From: Wyeomyia smithii
Lineage: Eukaryota > Arthropoda > Insecta > Diptera > Culicidae
Reading direction: 5' to 3'
NCBI RefSeq assembly: GCF_029784165.1
Contig: NC_073695.1
Coordinates: 204,115,136-204,179,135, forward strand
Length of the DNA stretch: 64,000 nt
Below are positions 46,292 through 57,003 of this stretch, piece by piece; position 1 is the stretch's first letter; the number at the start of each line of letters is the position of its first letter. The translations under genes were made by a program, and so were the position numbers. The notes beneath the pieces are model-generated. The model was not told the DNA's origin, searched no databases, and saw only the letters and a list, made by a program, of their open reading frames with translations.

Positions 46292-47643
46292 TCTTATGTT
46301 TCACTTTTTCGATTTTTCTAGCTTTAGGGCTGTTTATGTTTTGTATACTATGTTCCAACAAGGACTAGGTCGGCATTTTGTTAACAAACTTAAGACTATA
46401 TATTGGTCAATATGGAAATTTGCATTTTTAAATTATTTGTATGGCTTTGTATGCATGAAACTTTGCCAATTTTTCTATTTAATAGGCAACATTCGCATCG
46501 ACAACTAAGAGAGAATCGGCGTGAAATGTCGTGTCCCCGAGTGTCTGCGTCGGTAGGAGGAAATAGAGAGGTCCTGCATAATACTTCGATGTAAACCGCG
46601 TTTTCGGCTCGGAAAAATTTTACTTATATGAACGTTTTCGGAATATAATGATTTCGAGGGGTATACCCAGATACTTGTTCATGTCTCACTGTGACTGTTT
46701 AACCGAAGATTTGGTCCGGCCGATAAATATCGCGATTAACGAAAACGCGATGTATACCTTCCAAAGAATCGCGTCGGCCGACGTGCATTCGTTTCTTCGA
46801 AAGTATTCGGGATTGACAAATAGCTGATTGGCTACATCGCGTGCGTAGTACGAAGAGGATCGCGACGTTTGGCAAGAAAAATAGTCATGATTAGTTTTCG
46901 TAATAAGCGCGCAACATTGTTATATTCTGTTTTTCAGGTGTGTTTTTCACGGGATCCTATCGTTTTTTTAGAGCAGACAAAGTGTGAACGAGAAACGTCG
47001 TTGATTGATCTGTTAGGAAGATAATGTCCGGTTGACCGAACGCCTAGAGACTCCGCGTCGATATCTTCATGAGGTCGATAGGTCAATAACGCGCAATAGA
47101 TTTCGGTGTAAAGAGGATCACCTTACGAGGAGATATCATATCATTTGAAATTGTTCCAATTTGATCAAAGGTCCAGTACTCTTGCGTACGATTTATTGTT
47201 GCGGTGTTACATTGTCAAACTTGATAGGTTCGAATCGCATTATGAATACCGGGGCGGATATAATGAACCTGTTCGCGCGATACTTGTTCTAAAGAACCCG
47301 ACACTCGAAACCAGCGCATCGTTTACCAAAACGAACCCTGCTGTGTACCTTGCCCTTTTTCCAACAGCCCAGTGATTTCTCGTGGAAGTGCAGAGGTGTT
47401 CTCGGCTTCCAATAAGCGAGTATCTCGTCAACATTTTCCTATACCAATTCCTTCTTTGACCTGCATTCGGATGCGGCCGGCGCTGGTATTGCCTATTATA
47501 AAGATTAAGGTCACCAGTTTTTACACATTGAGGATGTATGTTGGTCCTAAGCATCATCTTTTGGGTCTCTGTGTAATTACAGCTGATCTGACAATAACGG
47601 AGTAGCAACCGCGGGCGGTCAATCATGCTCATGCTCATGCTCA
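46292..47643 (+). mobile_element. Unidentified CpG-rich insert with 23-bp direct repeats
   Basis: The 23-bp word starting tgaagtttgtgtgag and ending tttctcaa stands at 46269-46291 and 47644-47666. Between them the first 220 bp are AT-rich, and the remainder (46510-47640) is CpG-rich (many cgcg, tcg, acg), unlike the surroundings. The right end is a (catgct)n run immediately before the second repeat. This fits target-primed insertion with a microsatellite tail, as in some non-LTR elements and SINEs. No long coding frame: the 134-codon minus frame (47240-47644) starts in the microsatellite (MSMSMSM) and shows no motif. Confidence 0.65.
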
Positions 47644-47845
47644 TGAAGTTTGTGTGAGTTTCTCAACCAGAACTCGCTATGCTTTCATGTATCGTCTTTT
47701 AAAACCTTTCCAGCAATGATTTAGTGCAGTTATGTTGGAAAAAATTGTTGAAACTAATTTACTATTTGAGTGTTTTCGTTTATAGCGTCTCCCGAAAAAT
47801 TTACTTAATGGCACATGTACCACTTTTGCTCTCAACGGCTCATAT

Positions 47846-48199
47846 CTCAAGTGTAGAGCGAAAAATCCAAACCTTTAATTGGTGGTAACAGATGGGAGTG
47901 CACATAGTAGTGCTCTTCCAAACTAAAAAATTGGAAAATTACCCCTCTAGCCAAACAAAATTCAACTTAAAAACCAAAATTAACACGTCAATAAAAGTTC
48001 AACAACTTGGAACAATTTTATATAGTGATAAACCTTAAAATAAGAGGTCTTAATCAATCACTGCCGTTGAATAATTTATTTTTTCCAGTCATAACTTCCC
48101 GTTTAAAATAAGCACAACGTTTAACAGCTAGAAAAGGCTCCATATGTTCTCCAAATAGCGTACAATTTTCCATCAAAATATTAAAGTGTTAATTTGTTG
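47846..48199. other. AT-rich spacer with left member of a direct repeat
   Basis: Carries the left copy (48029-48104) of a 76-bp direct repeat; otherwise unassigned. Confidence 0.4.
48029..48104 (+). repeat. 76-bp direct repeat, left copy
   Basis: Runs from 'taaacctta' through 'tcttaatc-atcactg-cgttga' to 'agtcataacttcccgttt'. Repeated at 48888-48963 with about 15% differences. Confidence 0.85.
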
Positions 48200-48887
48200 C
48201 GTTTCGCCGATTCTGTAGACCAGCAAGCACGCCAAGCCTTTCCAGTTCAGCGCGGAGCGATCCGAATCGAGGGAGCTTTAAATTGATTAATGCTCACCAT
48301 TTGACTTGTCCGCAATTTCTCGCATCCTACACCCGTTGCTGATTGAATTTATCCTACACCCGTGGCGTCGTGGCGTAGCAGCACGAACAAACGTGCCACA
48401 GCCGTAAGAGGTATAAAAATCATAATTAAATTATTGAAGAATTTCCGTTACACCCTCGTCGCGCATAGGCTTTTGATCTAAGCCTGATAGGAAGTGGGTA
48501 TCCATGGCTTTTCTCGGTCCAGCGCGACCCGCCGTGTTGGCTTGATTTGATGCTAGGCCGGACTTATTGTTACCGGCTGTCGGCACTTTCAAGAATGATG
48601 TTTCGGGTCATCGCGAGTTACGATGTTCGGTTTGCGAAGAGATAAAAGGTTTCATTCAAGTTTATGTGGAATATCTGTGCTCCGTTTGAGAGAAGCGTGA
48701 AACGAGGTCAAATATAATTATCTAACTGCGTTGACCTTTTGCAACTGACACGCAGTTCCCTTACAGATTCGAATATAAAAAATGGGGTCTGATAACATAA
48801 AAAATACATAAATTGAACTACAGATTTTCTTTTATAAAAAAATCGTTCCAGCTGGTGTGAGAGCGAAGCCCCTGCAGTGGCAAGCCA

Positions 48888-48963
48888 TAAACCTTACGAT
48901 ATGACTTCTTAATCGATCACTGTCGTTGAGTAATTTATTTATTCAAGTCATAACTTCCCGTTT
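48888..48963 (+). repeat. 76-bp direct repeat, right copy
   Basis: Second copy, offset 859 bp from the first; it ends just inside the open frame at 48935-49363 on the other strand. Confidence 0.85.
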
Positions 48964-49363
48964 CGTTCTGCGACTGTCGACTGGACAGCCCGTAATCAAG
49001 GTCTCTCCCGTGGCCCGGCGGTAGGTAATCAAGGCTAATGGCCCAATAGACCCGTGAATCGTCTCGGTGAGCGCGTTCAATCGGAAAAAAGGCAGAACCC
49101 GACGGCACTCTATCCCCTGGCTGCGGCAGCCAATTGCTTCTAACGGAGTTTTCACCTTTGCGTCTAATCATCACCGTCGGACCATCGTCGTCATCGTCGT
49201 TACGTGGCGGAAGCAGTAGAATCCGAGACGCATCCAGCCGGTCGATCGGCTCATCGAAACCTAATTGGATTAGAATCTGCAACATTTCTTCGCTCAGAAA
49301 CAGCAGAAGCAAAAGCCCAGTGGTGGGCCGCGTTGGTTTCTCAAGATCTACTGTGTCTATCAT
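48935..49363 (-). CDS. Possible small gene or exon, function unknown
   Basis: A 142-codon open frame in repeat-poor DNA: MIDTVDLEKPTRPTTG, then a hydrophobic LLLLLFLSEEML, an acidic run NDDDDDGP, and a mixed C-terminus with YWAISLDYLPPGHGRD. I recognise no family. The hydrophobic stretch is short and off the N-terminus, so a signal peptide is doubtful. Its last 29 bp coincide with the 76-bp direct repeat, and a strong GTAAGT donor-like word lies just upstream on the same strand (49388-49393), which suggests an alternative in which this region is intronic. It could be chance in GC-richer DNA. Confidence 0.22.
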   Translation of the reverse strand: MIDTVDLEKPTRPTTGLLLLLFLSEEMLQILIQLGFDEPIDRLDASRILLLPPRNDDDDDGPTVMIRRKGENSVRSNWLPQPGDRVPSGSAFFPIERAHRDDSRVYWAISLDYLPPGHGRDLDYGLSSRQSQNETGSYDLNK

Positions 49364-49690
49364 TACCGAGCTCCGGGTGTGATTTTCACTTACTTAGGCA
49401 GATTATGAAACCGCCGGACACCCGGGGGCTGTAGGCCGAGGTTGGCATGTGGTCGATTTAATATGAGAACAAAACAGGATTAGAAGAAAACCCCGGAGCT
49501 TATTTGTTCGCTGTGCTCGCGCGAAGAAAGCTCTATTCAGCCGATCAACTTGTAATAAAAGCGATTGCGAGCGGACAAGGCAGCAGAAAAAAAAAACAGA
49601 GCAAAATGGCGTTTCCGATTAAATGTGTAATTAATTTCCAGATTACGGTCGGACTATGAAAAGGTTGGAACGGCTCGACCCGGTAGCCGG

Positions 49691-51541
49691 TGGATGCAAT
49701 GAATAGTTGGATTTTTCTTAATACAATTTTAGTTATGAAGATGTAATTTATAAGTCTGATCAGAATTTATCTATTTTAACGGATAAACATGCTAACCTTT
49801 ACCCAGATCGTGGAATATAAATTGCAACTACAAGTAGAACAAACATAATTTAGTAACTTTCGCGTATATGGTAACAGTTTTGGTTCATCCTCTTCTTTCA
49901 GTTAAAGGTTCCAAGGTAACCTGAAAAAATCTTACATGGTGATTTCCTATATTCAAGGAAATATCGCCTCAATAAACTCCGAGAAACCGCAGAACAAACT
50001 TGGAACAAATTACTACAAGTAGGACAGATTATTACTAAAAGCATAGAAAAGACCAACAACACATTCTGCGGTGCATAATGCATTGCTAAGACTCGGTAGA
50101 TTATAAATTTTCTAGCACAAGCAGAGTTTTGCTATACGCTGTTATGCTAATTTCGTCCGTTCGCCCTGTCAAGCACTCTGGCAGCTGTCTGAGTGATTAC
50201 ACTAACAACACAGGGGGAATCATCAAACTTGTCGATTGAAACGAAAAGTTTAGCCACACTCTTCGTTACAGGCACATCAATTGCACATCGTGAGCAACAC
50301 AATATCCGCTTGTTCCGAGACACTTCGGACAGATTGTGGCCCGAGAAAATGCTTTTCCATTGGGGAGCCCTTTCTCAACACGGAAGGTGCGTGCTTGGGT
50401 TGTTTCTTCCCGATTAAGTGGTAAGAATGTTTATTCATGGCGTATGATGATTATATTCAAATCGTCTTTCGATACATCCATGTAATAAAACTGTCGAAGC
50501 GCGGTGGATCTAGATTACGGGGGTGCTGAAGTGAATGTCGAAACAATCAGGTCAACCGTTCCGTAGCGATTGGTATGATAATTTATGCAAAACTTAGGGC
50601 AACATCAATCTACTGAGTAGATGTAGGTATTGTTAACATAGCTTGACAAATAACGCACGAGAGATGAAACAGTGTATACTGGGTTAGCTAAACTAACTGT
50701 AATCAAATTTTCGTTCAGGACTTTATACTATTTTTGTGAACCGAGCAAAACTTTGCCTTCTAAGACAAACTGAATATTTAGCACCCCTTCAGCGTTACAT
50801 GAAACGACATAGTTTCGATGCGGAAGAAAACTTTGCCCATATTTTTGCATATTTTTTCCAGCATTAACTTGGTTGGAAACTTATGAATAATAGCACATAT
50901 GTACGGTCTGCTGGGAGGAACTATGCATGTTGTTCGACACTGGCCCAGGAAACTGTGCGATAGAACGCTGCAAGTAGGAGCACTTATTACTCGCTAAAAG
51001 CTTTATGCAACATCATCACATCATCATCCAACATCCGTCATCGGAGAGCCAGCGACAAAAAGCTGGTACGCGCAGACTTATGAGCAGTACCAACCTGCAG
51101 TAATTACCTGCAGCGTTGGTTGCGAGTTGGCAAATTAGGTATGCTTTAGGTACGGTACTTGTCTGGTTGTGAAAATTGTTTTGAAAGTTTCTTGCGAAAC
51201 AACTATATTAATTGAAAATTATACAGGGTTGCGTTTAAAAAAGTCCTTTTGGCTGAGATATACCTCATTTTTTCTTACGCTGAGATTGTTTGCAATAAAA
51301 TTTCGCAACTGAAAGACTCGAGTAAGCAATTAGCGATAAAATTTGCAATGTTTTTGCTTACATTGAAGATGCTGCTTAAGTTCTTTGAATACATAACTAA
51401 TATGCTTGTTGTTGACCTTTCGAATGCCTAATACAGAGCAAAGCAAGACAAACAATCGCCCCTAATGGTTTTTGCATCATAACCATAAGTTCAGTTTGGC
51501 TACTGTGTGATACAAATTTGCTGTTTTCAAAACGTGTTATT
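49691..51541. other. Repeat-poor sequence, no gene recognised
   Basis: The phrase 'c(t/a)(g/a)caagtagga-ca--ttattact-----aaaagc' is present at about 50013-50045 and 50967-51002, with similar context on both sides, suggesting an old duplication. The frame at 50193-50417 has no known motif. Confidence 0.4.
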
Positions 51542-52057
51542 AGTGTTAGCAGTGGCGTCTCGTCCTATTGTGCACTACGTGCACTACACCAGGTGTTGTG
51601 GGTGGGGGCCGATTTCAAGAATATCGAACAAAAGTCAAAAGCTAAAAAAATCCATCAAACAGTATCAATGATCAACTAGTATTGCTCGCTGTGTACCATT
51701 TCTAGTGCACAAAATGAAAAAATACATGTGACCATGCTTTACCCACTCTACCCTAAGTTAACTCTGGAAATCAATGAGTGATGAGAACGTGAGACATAAA
51801 ACAGACCCAAAATCTCTCTGCGCAGTGCACTTTTCAATGTACACAATATTGTTATGTATCTACATACCGAGCGTTTACGCGTGTGGCAAGTGGTTTTGGT
51901 TTCAAGACCGGTGTGTTAGTGTTGATTCCGTGCACTCCCGTCAGTGAACTTGAAGAGATGAGAGCAAACACGGAGAGCGTTGAAATTTGACAACGTTGTA
52001 CACTCTCCGCAAGTATTGAATGCTGCTTCATCAGAGAAGAGATAGGTGGGAAACTGA

Positions 52058-52209
52058 GGCCTCTGTCATGCCGAGTGCGGCGCGGCGCGAACTACGGCAA
52101 AACAGTTCGGGATCTGCTCTGACGCGCGTGAGTCTTCATTGCTGATATTATTCCTCACCGTGAGAAGAGACGCAGCTCGCGCCGCGCCGCACTCGGCATG
52201 ACAGAGGCC
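52058..52209. mobile_element. MITE 1 inside the hAT leader (TGA TSD)
   Basis: Ends ggcctctgtcatgccgagtg... and its exact complement, about 33 bp perfect, flanked by TGA on both sides (52055-52057, 52210-52212). The GC-rich arms (gcggcgcggcgcg) would form a very stable hairpin. The 3-bp TSD suggests PIF/Harbinger-type mobilisation. Confidence 0.9.
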
Positions 52210-52216
52210 TGAGTGA

Positions 52217-52348
52217 GGCCCTCGCCATGCAGTAAGCGGCAATACGCGACAAGTGTCTTTTCTCACGGTGAGGAATAATATTAACAATGAAAATCCCGAA
52301 CTGTTTCGACGCTATTCGCGTCTCGCCGCATTCTGCATGACAAGGGCC
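52217..52348. mobile_element. MITE 2, same family, opposite orientation
   Basis: Ends ggccctcgccatgcag and ctgcatgacaagggcc; the interior 'ctcacggtgaggaataat' is the reverse complement of the interior of MITE 1 ('attattcctcaccgtgag'). It is more diverged than MITE 1. TGA precedes it and TAA follows, so its TSD has one change. Confidence 0.85.
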
Positions 52349-53306
52349 TAAGGCCGGTGTTAGTATTGGCTACTGAAAATACGCTCGGTGGCATTGTATA
52401 TATGTAACACACACGCGATGTTGTATTGCCTGGGTGGTAGAATGAAATGATTTTCATTCAGTACTTTTTAAGAGGCAAGTGCAGTACGTTAAAATAAATA
52501 TGGAGCTAGATCTTGTTGAAGACCTTCTAGTCAAGCCATTCGTAAGGCGATCTGTTGAAGAAAAGCTCTTGATCACAAAAATGCAAGTTCCTCGACCAAA
52601 GCTAGAAAATCTCAAGTCAACGTTTGTCAGAGGTGGAAAGACAATTACACGAAAATTTAACGTGAACGCTTATGATGCAACGTGGCTGTGCGGCTCACAG
52701 ACACGTGGTAAACTATTTTGCTGGCCGTGTCTTTTGTTCAAAATCCTAGTGATAAATGCGTGTGGATAAAGGATGGATATGGAGATTTGAACCATCTTTC
52801 CTCGGCCATGAAGGGGCATGCAGCGACTAAAGAGCATATTAACAACGCTATGGCACACCGCACGTTTGGAAGAACGAGGATTGATGAGGCGCTGGATCAT
52901 GCACACGAAATTGCAAGGAAAAACCATAACGCTCAAGTGAAAAGAAATAGGGAAGGAATGACAACATTGATTGATTTAACATGTTTCCTTGGCTCGCATG
53001 GTCTAAGCTTTCGAGGTCATAACGAACAACACGATTCCGTCAATAAAGGCAACTATAAGGATCTCTGTGAATTCATAGCATCCAGAAACGTGGCCTTCGC
53101 TGATTTCGTCAACAACAATTCAGTGTTTTCGGGAACATCCGCTTCCATTCAGAACGAGCTTATAGAAGTCATTGGATCTTTTATGATTGAAGAAATCTTC
53201 CGGGAAGTGCAAAATGCTGAATTTATTTCTGTGATGGTCGATGAAACCACTGATGTTGCGAGAAAATCTCAGTTGGCTACGACTTTTCGATATTGTTTGA
53301 AAGATG

Positions 53307-53389
53307 GTAAGTAAAATTAATAGTATTTTTTGTGTAATGAAAAGGATTGAGTTGAAATGCATTGTTATCTTTGTGAAACCCGTCTGTAG
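53307..53389 (+). other. Intron of the hAT transposase
   Basis: Donor G|gtaagt and acceptor ctgtag|GT; removing it restores KDG-TPVERF in frame. The 83-bp size is typical of insect short introns. Confidence 0.85.
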
Positions 53390-54208
53390 GTACGCCCGTT
53401 GAAAGATTCGTGGATTTGTGTGATGCAAGCAACGACAAAACCGCTGTAGCCCTTGCCAGAGAAGTAGTTTCGTTGTTGGAAAAATTCAGCGTGACCCCTG
53501 AAAAATTGGTAGCACAGACATACGATGGAGCTCATGTTATGTCGGGTGTTGCTGGCGGAACGCAAGCGATCGTCAAAAAATTATACCGTGATGCCGACTA
53601 CATACTTTGTAAGGCCCATGTTTTAAATCTTGTTTTGCTGCACGCTTGCAACTACCAAGATACAAGAAAGTTTCTCACTACACTGTCTACACTGGCTTCG
53701 TTCTTTACTCAAAGTCCTAAAAGAGATTCAGAATTGAAAAACTACATCCAGCGTAAAATTCCAAACGTTTGTAAAGTGAAGTGGGCATATACATCCAGAA
53801 TGGTTAATATTGTAGAAGCTCACTATTCTGAACTAACCACGTGTTTGGGCGAAATGTATCTCGGAAACGTTAAATGGGACGGCGAAACTTGTTCCCTAGC
53901 AAGGGGGTTACACAGTTTCATGCTTGAATTTGACACCATCGTTTAATTGAAAGTATTTTCGGCAGTATTTTCGTTCACTGATATTTTGTATCAAACTCTT
54001 CAAACGAAGGAACTTGACTACATTGAATGCGGCAAAAGCGTGAGGAATACTCGTGAAAACATTAGAAATTTACAGACGGACAAGAAGTACAAAGCGATCT
54101 GGCAGGAATGCTTGGAAATTACTGGTGAAACATACGACGGAAATCGATACGACCAATACTTCAAGAAATATAACGCAGTGATCACACGTATAATTTCTGA
54201 ATTTGACC

Positions 54209-54258
54209 AACGTTTTGCTGACTTAATTTGACCAACGTTTTGCTGACTGTTCTAAGTT
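54209..54258 (+). repeat. 25-bp tandem microduplication
   Basis: The 25-bp unit aatttgaccaacgttttgct... occurs twice in a row, differing only at the last base. Being 25 bp, it shifts the hAT frame; one copy removed would continue FDQRFADCSKFSGY. Confidence 0.95.
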
Positions 54259-54967
54259 TAGCGGATATTGCGAGCAGTTCCCTAAGGATTTGGTTGATGC
54301 TATCTGTTCTCGGTACACTGGTTTTGAAAAAGTGAAACTGGGAAACGAACTTAAAGTTTTCTATTCAAAAGAGGAATTTTCGGGAAAAAAAGTACCGGAA
54401 ATCATGCAGATCCTAATGGAAAAAAACCTTGAAGACATCTTCTCGGAGATTTCACGCCTTGTCCGATTGGTCTTGACGCTCCCTTCCACAACAGCATCAG
54501 TCGAAAGAAGCTTCTCAATCCTGAGAAGACATAAATCATACCTACGATCAACGATGGGAGACAATAGGCTAAAATGGCTTATGTTGATGGCTGTTGAAAG
54601 TTCTTTGCTACACAAATAGAACATCAGAGTGGTTTCAGTAATGAAATAATTGATAGATTCGCCCGTAGAGCGGATCGTAGAATTCCGCTGCTGTACAAAT
54701 GAATGCTTAATTGAGAATTTCTAAGAATGAATCTGGTGTTTGAAGACGATATTTTTATAAATAAATTTGATTCTTTTTATGACAGCTAATGATAGATTTT
54801 CAGAAAATATGAATACTGAATCAGATAAATGCAATGCATGTGTTTTATTATGTACATTTCTGGCGATGGCCACTGGGGAAGGAGGAGGGGAGGGGGTAGG
54901 TGTTTGTATGGAACAACCTTGAGTGCACAGTAAATATCCAAATCCACGAGACGCCACTGAGTGTTAG

Positions 54968-55292
54968 TGTTTTTGCAGTCTGAGATTTAACTCTTGATAG
55001 CATAGCTAGTTACAGGACTGTGAATTTTCGAGACCGACTACAAATTGTAAATTAGAACTTCTGTTTCAGGCGAAGCTATGGGCCGCTGAAACAAACCATT
55101 GATTATATTCTCGTGCATCACTAGCCCATCTCTAATAGCACTGTCTGCAACCGAAACAGCCATTTGTATTCAATGTTGTAACAAAAGATGTTTACGTTGG
55201 TGTCAGTATCGTGAAATCGAATGTATATAAATAAAACCAGTAAATTATAGTTAAATGCAAAATGTTTTGAGCAAACCTTAAAATACACAAAA
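54968..55292. other. AT-rich spacer
   Basis: Target-side sequence of the hAT insertion; nothing recognised. Confidence 0.4.
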
Positions 55293-56280
55293 GTAGAGGT
55301 GGAAAAAATGGGTTACTACAGCGAGTAAATCATAGTGATTCCGCTCACTAAGGTGAAATAGTTCTTCACAACGGCTCACTCGCTCTTTCCATTCTACATA
55401 ATTTCCGGTATAGTTTGTTATCAGACTTCGCCATCGAGAACTATGTGAAAGCTTTACACCTCTTAAACCAAGCCAAAGACATGCGTGAAGCTCTAATAGA
55501 ACTCCCAGCAACCAACTACCAACAGCTGTCTGCTCTCCGTCATAACCATCCACCAGCCGCAACAGCAAAAAAAATAACTTACCACAGTTCACACACAGGC
55601 ATGCACATACACATGGGCTGGCTAATGCCGAGTACGCATACAAATGGATGGCAGCCAAAAATGGAACGAAAAAACCGAAAGACCAGATTCACTGATCTTT
55701 TGAATCTATAGATGCAAACAATCCGCTCGTGAGCTGATCAGAAGAATCAGTTCTTTGACAGAACGAAATCTTTCGCTTTCAGAAGAACTGGTGCTTCCGA
55801 TAAACTGGCTCTTTTGATCAGCTCGCAGACAATCCGATCGCGATGAGAAGATATCGTTCTTTCAAAGTACTAGCTCTTCTGATCAGCTCGCGAATGGATT
55901 GCCTGCAACTGTATAGATTTAATAAAATAATAAAAGATCAGTAAACCAGTTCTTCGCTCTTTTCGTTCTACATCCATTCGTGTGCATACTTGGCTTTAGC
56001 CAACCCGTGTACCTGTGTGTGGATGTGGACTATGGCATGTTAATTTTTGAATGCCCTCGCGGTTGGCTGGTGGATGAATGATAGCATAACCTAGGTTGAG
56101 CATAGCAGAGCAGACAGTCGGTGGCAGCTTGTTGCTGTTAACTTTCCAATGGCTCTCGCTTGCTGTGTCTGATCAACAAAATCAGCTATCAGCTTTTTGC
56201 TTGAAGTAAGAGGTAAATTACCGCTCTTAAAAAATGAGCGGTAAATAACTCACTCACTTTGAAGAATCAGCCCACCTCTA
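55293..56280. mobile_element. Foldback element with TAGAGGTGG ends
   Basis: The short ends gtagaggtgg and cccacctcta are inverted. Long imperfectly complementary arms follow, about 55510-55665 with 55960-56105: 'ctgtctgctctcc', 'accatccaccagccgc', 'cacacacaggcatgcac', 'gggctggctaatgcc' each have inverse partners. The centre is occupied by a further inverted repeat (55724-55897). The 98-codon frame inside (55415-55711) follows the arm and is not a gene. Confidence 0.7.
55724..55897. repeat. Nested inverted repeat in the foldback centre
   Basis: caatccgctcgtgagctgat and atcagctcgcgaatggattg are inverse partners, with 'cagaaga' continuing inward. A third, internal 'gatcagctcgcagacaatcc' shows further local duplication. 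Confidence 0.7.
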
Positions 56281-56699
56281 CACAGAAGTACGCTGCAGTG
56301 CGCACTGCTGAGATAAATTCGACAGCATTCAAAGAGTAAACATGCGTGACGAGCGACTGGATTAATTTTTATTTCAGTTTGGACATGAAAAGCAAACAAC
56401 GCAATCTACTTTCCTGCCTAGATACATCCCTCATTTGATAAATGGGTCGTTCCATACAAAGTGTTCATACCACTTGGACACTAATTATTCATCATGATTT
56501 ACTTTGAAAAAATTTTAATTTTGGTGTCGATTATAATACCCCTCGCTCCTTCTCTTTGTTGCAAAATAACGCAAATTTTGTCTAAAATCTTTTTTTTCTT
56601 CTTCCTACAATTCATAGATGTAAGATAACATCAAAATATTGATAAATAGCTTACAAAGAAAATAATACAAGAAATCCAGAAAAAATATAATTTTTGAAA
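56281..56699. other. Unassigned AT-rich sequence
   Basis: Nothing recognised. Confidence 0.4.
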
Positions 56700-56701
56700 A
56701 G

Positions 56702-57003
56702 AAGTGTTGCCAGATTATTTTTGTATATTAAAACTCAATTCACATTGTTCGGCAAATTTAGTCGTTTTCATTTTTTATTTAATAATTGCATCATGATGCT
56801 GGGAAAATTTCACGTAAGAAGCAACTATCACTCCGAGGTAATATTAGCCAATCTCGAGATATACTATTTTAAGAAATCAGTTCTGTTTTTCTCGATATCA
56901 TATTTGACGAAAAACTCCTGAACAACAAAACATGATTTTTTAAATTTTTTTTTTAAATTTTTTTTTCCTTTTTAGTGGATGCTAGCTGACTGGCAACACT
57001 GTA
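56702..57003. mobile_element. MITE-like unit with GTGTTGCCAG ends
   Basis: agtgttgccaga at 56702 and gactggcaacact ending near 57001 are inverted partners. The interior is AT-rich. Its 56798-56905 portion also pairs with 58950-59045, so boundaries with the larger foldback are entangled. Confidence 0.55.

Larger units (their letters stand above)
45612..47845. mobile_element. Inverted-repeat element with GTTGAGAGCAAAAGTGG ends, carrying insertions
   Basis: About 39 bp at 45612-45650 (atatgagccgttgagagc...) is repeated in reverse complement at 47807-47845 with one or two differences. A shorter related inverted pair lies inside (45793-46215), and a 1.35-kb retroposed segment (46292-47643) is nested further in, so the original element would have been about 0.85 kb. 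Confidence 0.8.
48200..49690. other. GC-richer repeat-poor island
   Basis: Balanced composition with no homology to the repeats of this window, unlike nearly everything around it. It holds homeodomain-like words (taaattgattaatg near 48280, ataattaaattatt near 48421). As possible frizzled intron, it is the best candidate for conserved regulatory or exonic DNA in the window. Confidence 0.4.
52500..54619 (+). pseudogene. hAT transposase (ZMYM1-like), one intron
   Basis: The start ATG at 52500 gives MELDLVEDLLVKPFVRRS. A TTF-type zinc-finger region follows (LCGSQTRGKLFCWPCLLF); a frameshift near 52740 then moves to KCVWIKDGYGDLNHLSSAMK and GHAATKEHINN. The RNaseH-like core has SVMVDETTDVARKSQ (first D), an intron at 53307-53389 (gtaagt...tgtag, 83 bp) and LVAQTYDGAHVMSG (second D). 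LCKAHVLNLVLLHAC follows. A TAA at 53944 interrupts the insertion domain. Near 54209-54258 a 25-bp tandem duplication shifts the frame. The hAT dimerisation block LPSTTASVERSFSILRRHKS with the catalytic E closes the frame at a TAG (54617). Without these three lesions it would be about 690 residues. Confidence 0.9.
51550..54959 (+). mobile_element. hAT transposon, full length with 8-bp TSD
   Basis: Ends cagtggcgtctcgt and acgagacgccactg are reverse complements (about 13-14 bp). The flanks carry the 8-bp duplication agtgttag (51542-51549 and 54960-54967), exact for hAT. The body holds a 5' leader with two nested MITEs (52058-52348), a hAT transposase gene with one intron (52500-54619) and a G-rich 3' part. 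The transposase is broken in three places, so the element is non-autonomous now, but the intact TSD indicates fairly recent arrival. Confidence 0.93.

Noticed and set aside
47240..47644. 134-codon minus-strand frame starting MSMSMSM
   Set aside because: The start comes from the (catgct)n run, and the rest has no recognised motif; the insert looks non-coding.
55415..55711. 98-codon plus-strand frame
   Set aside because: It coincides with the left arm of the foldback element; the inverse copy in the right arm does not keep the frame.
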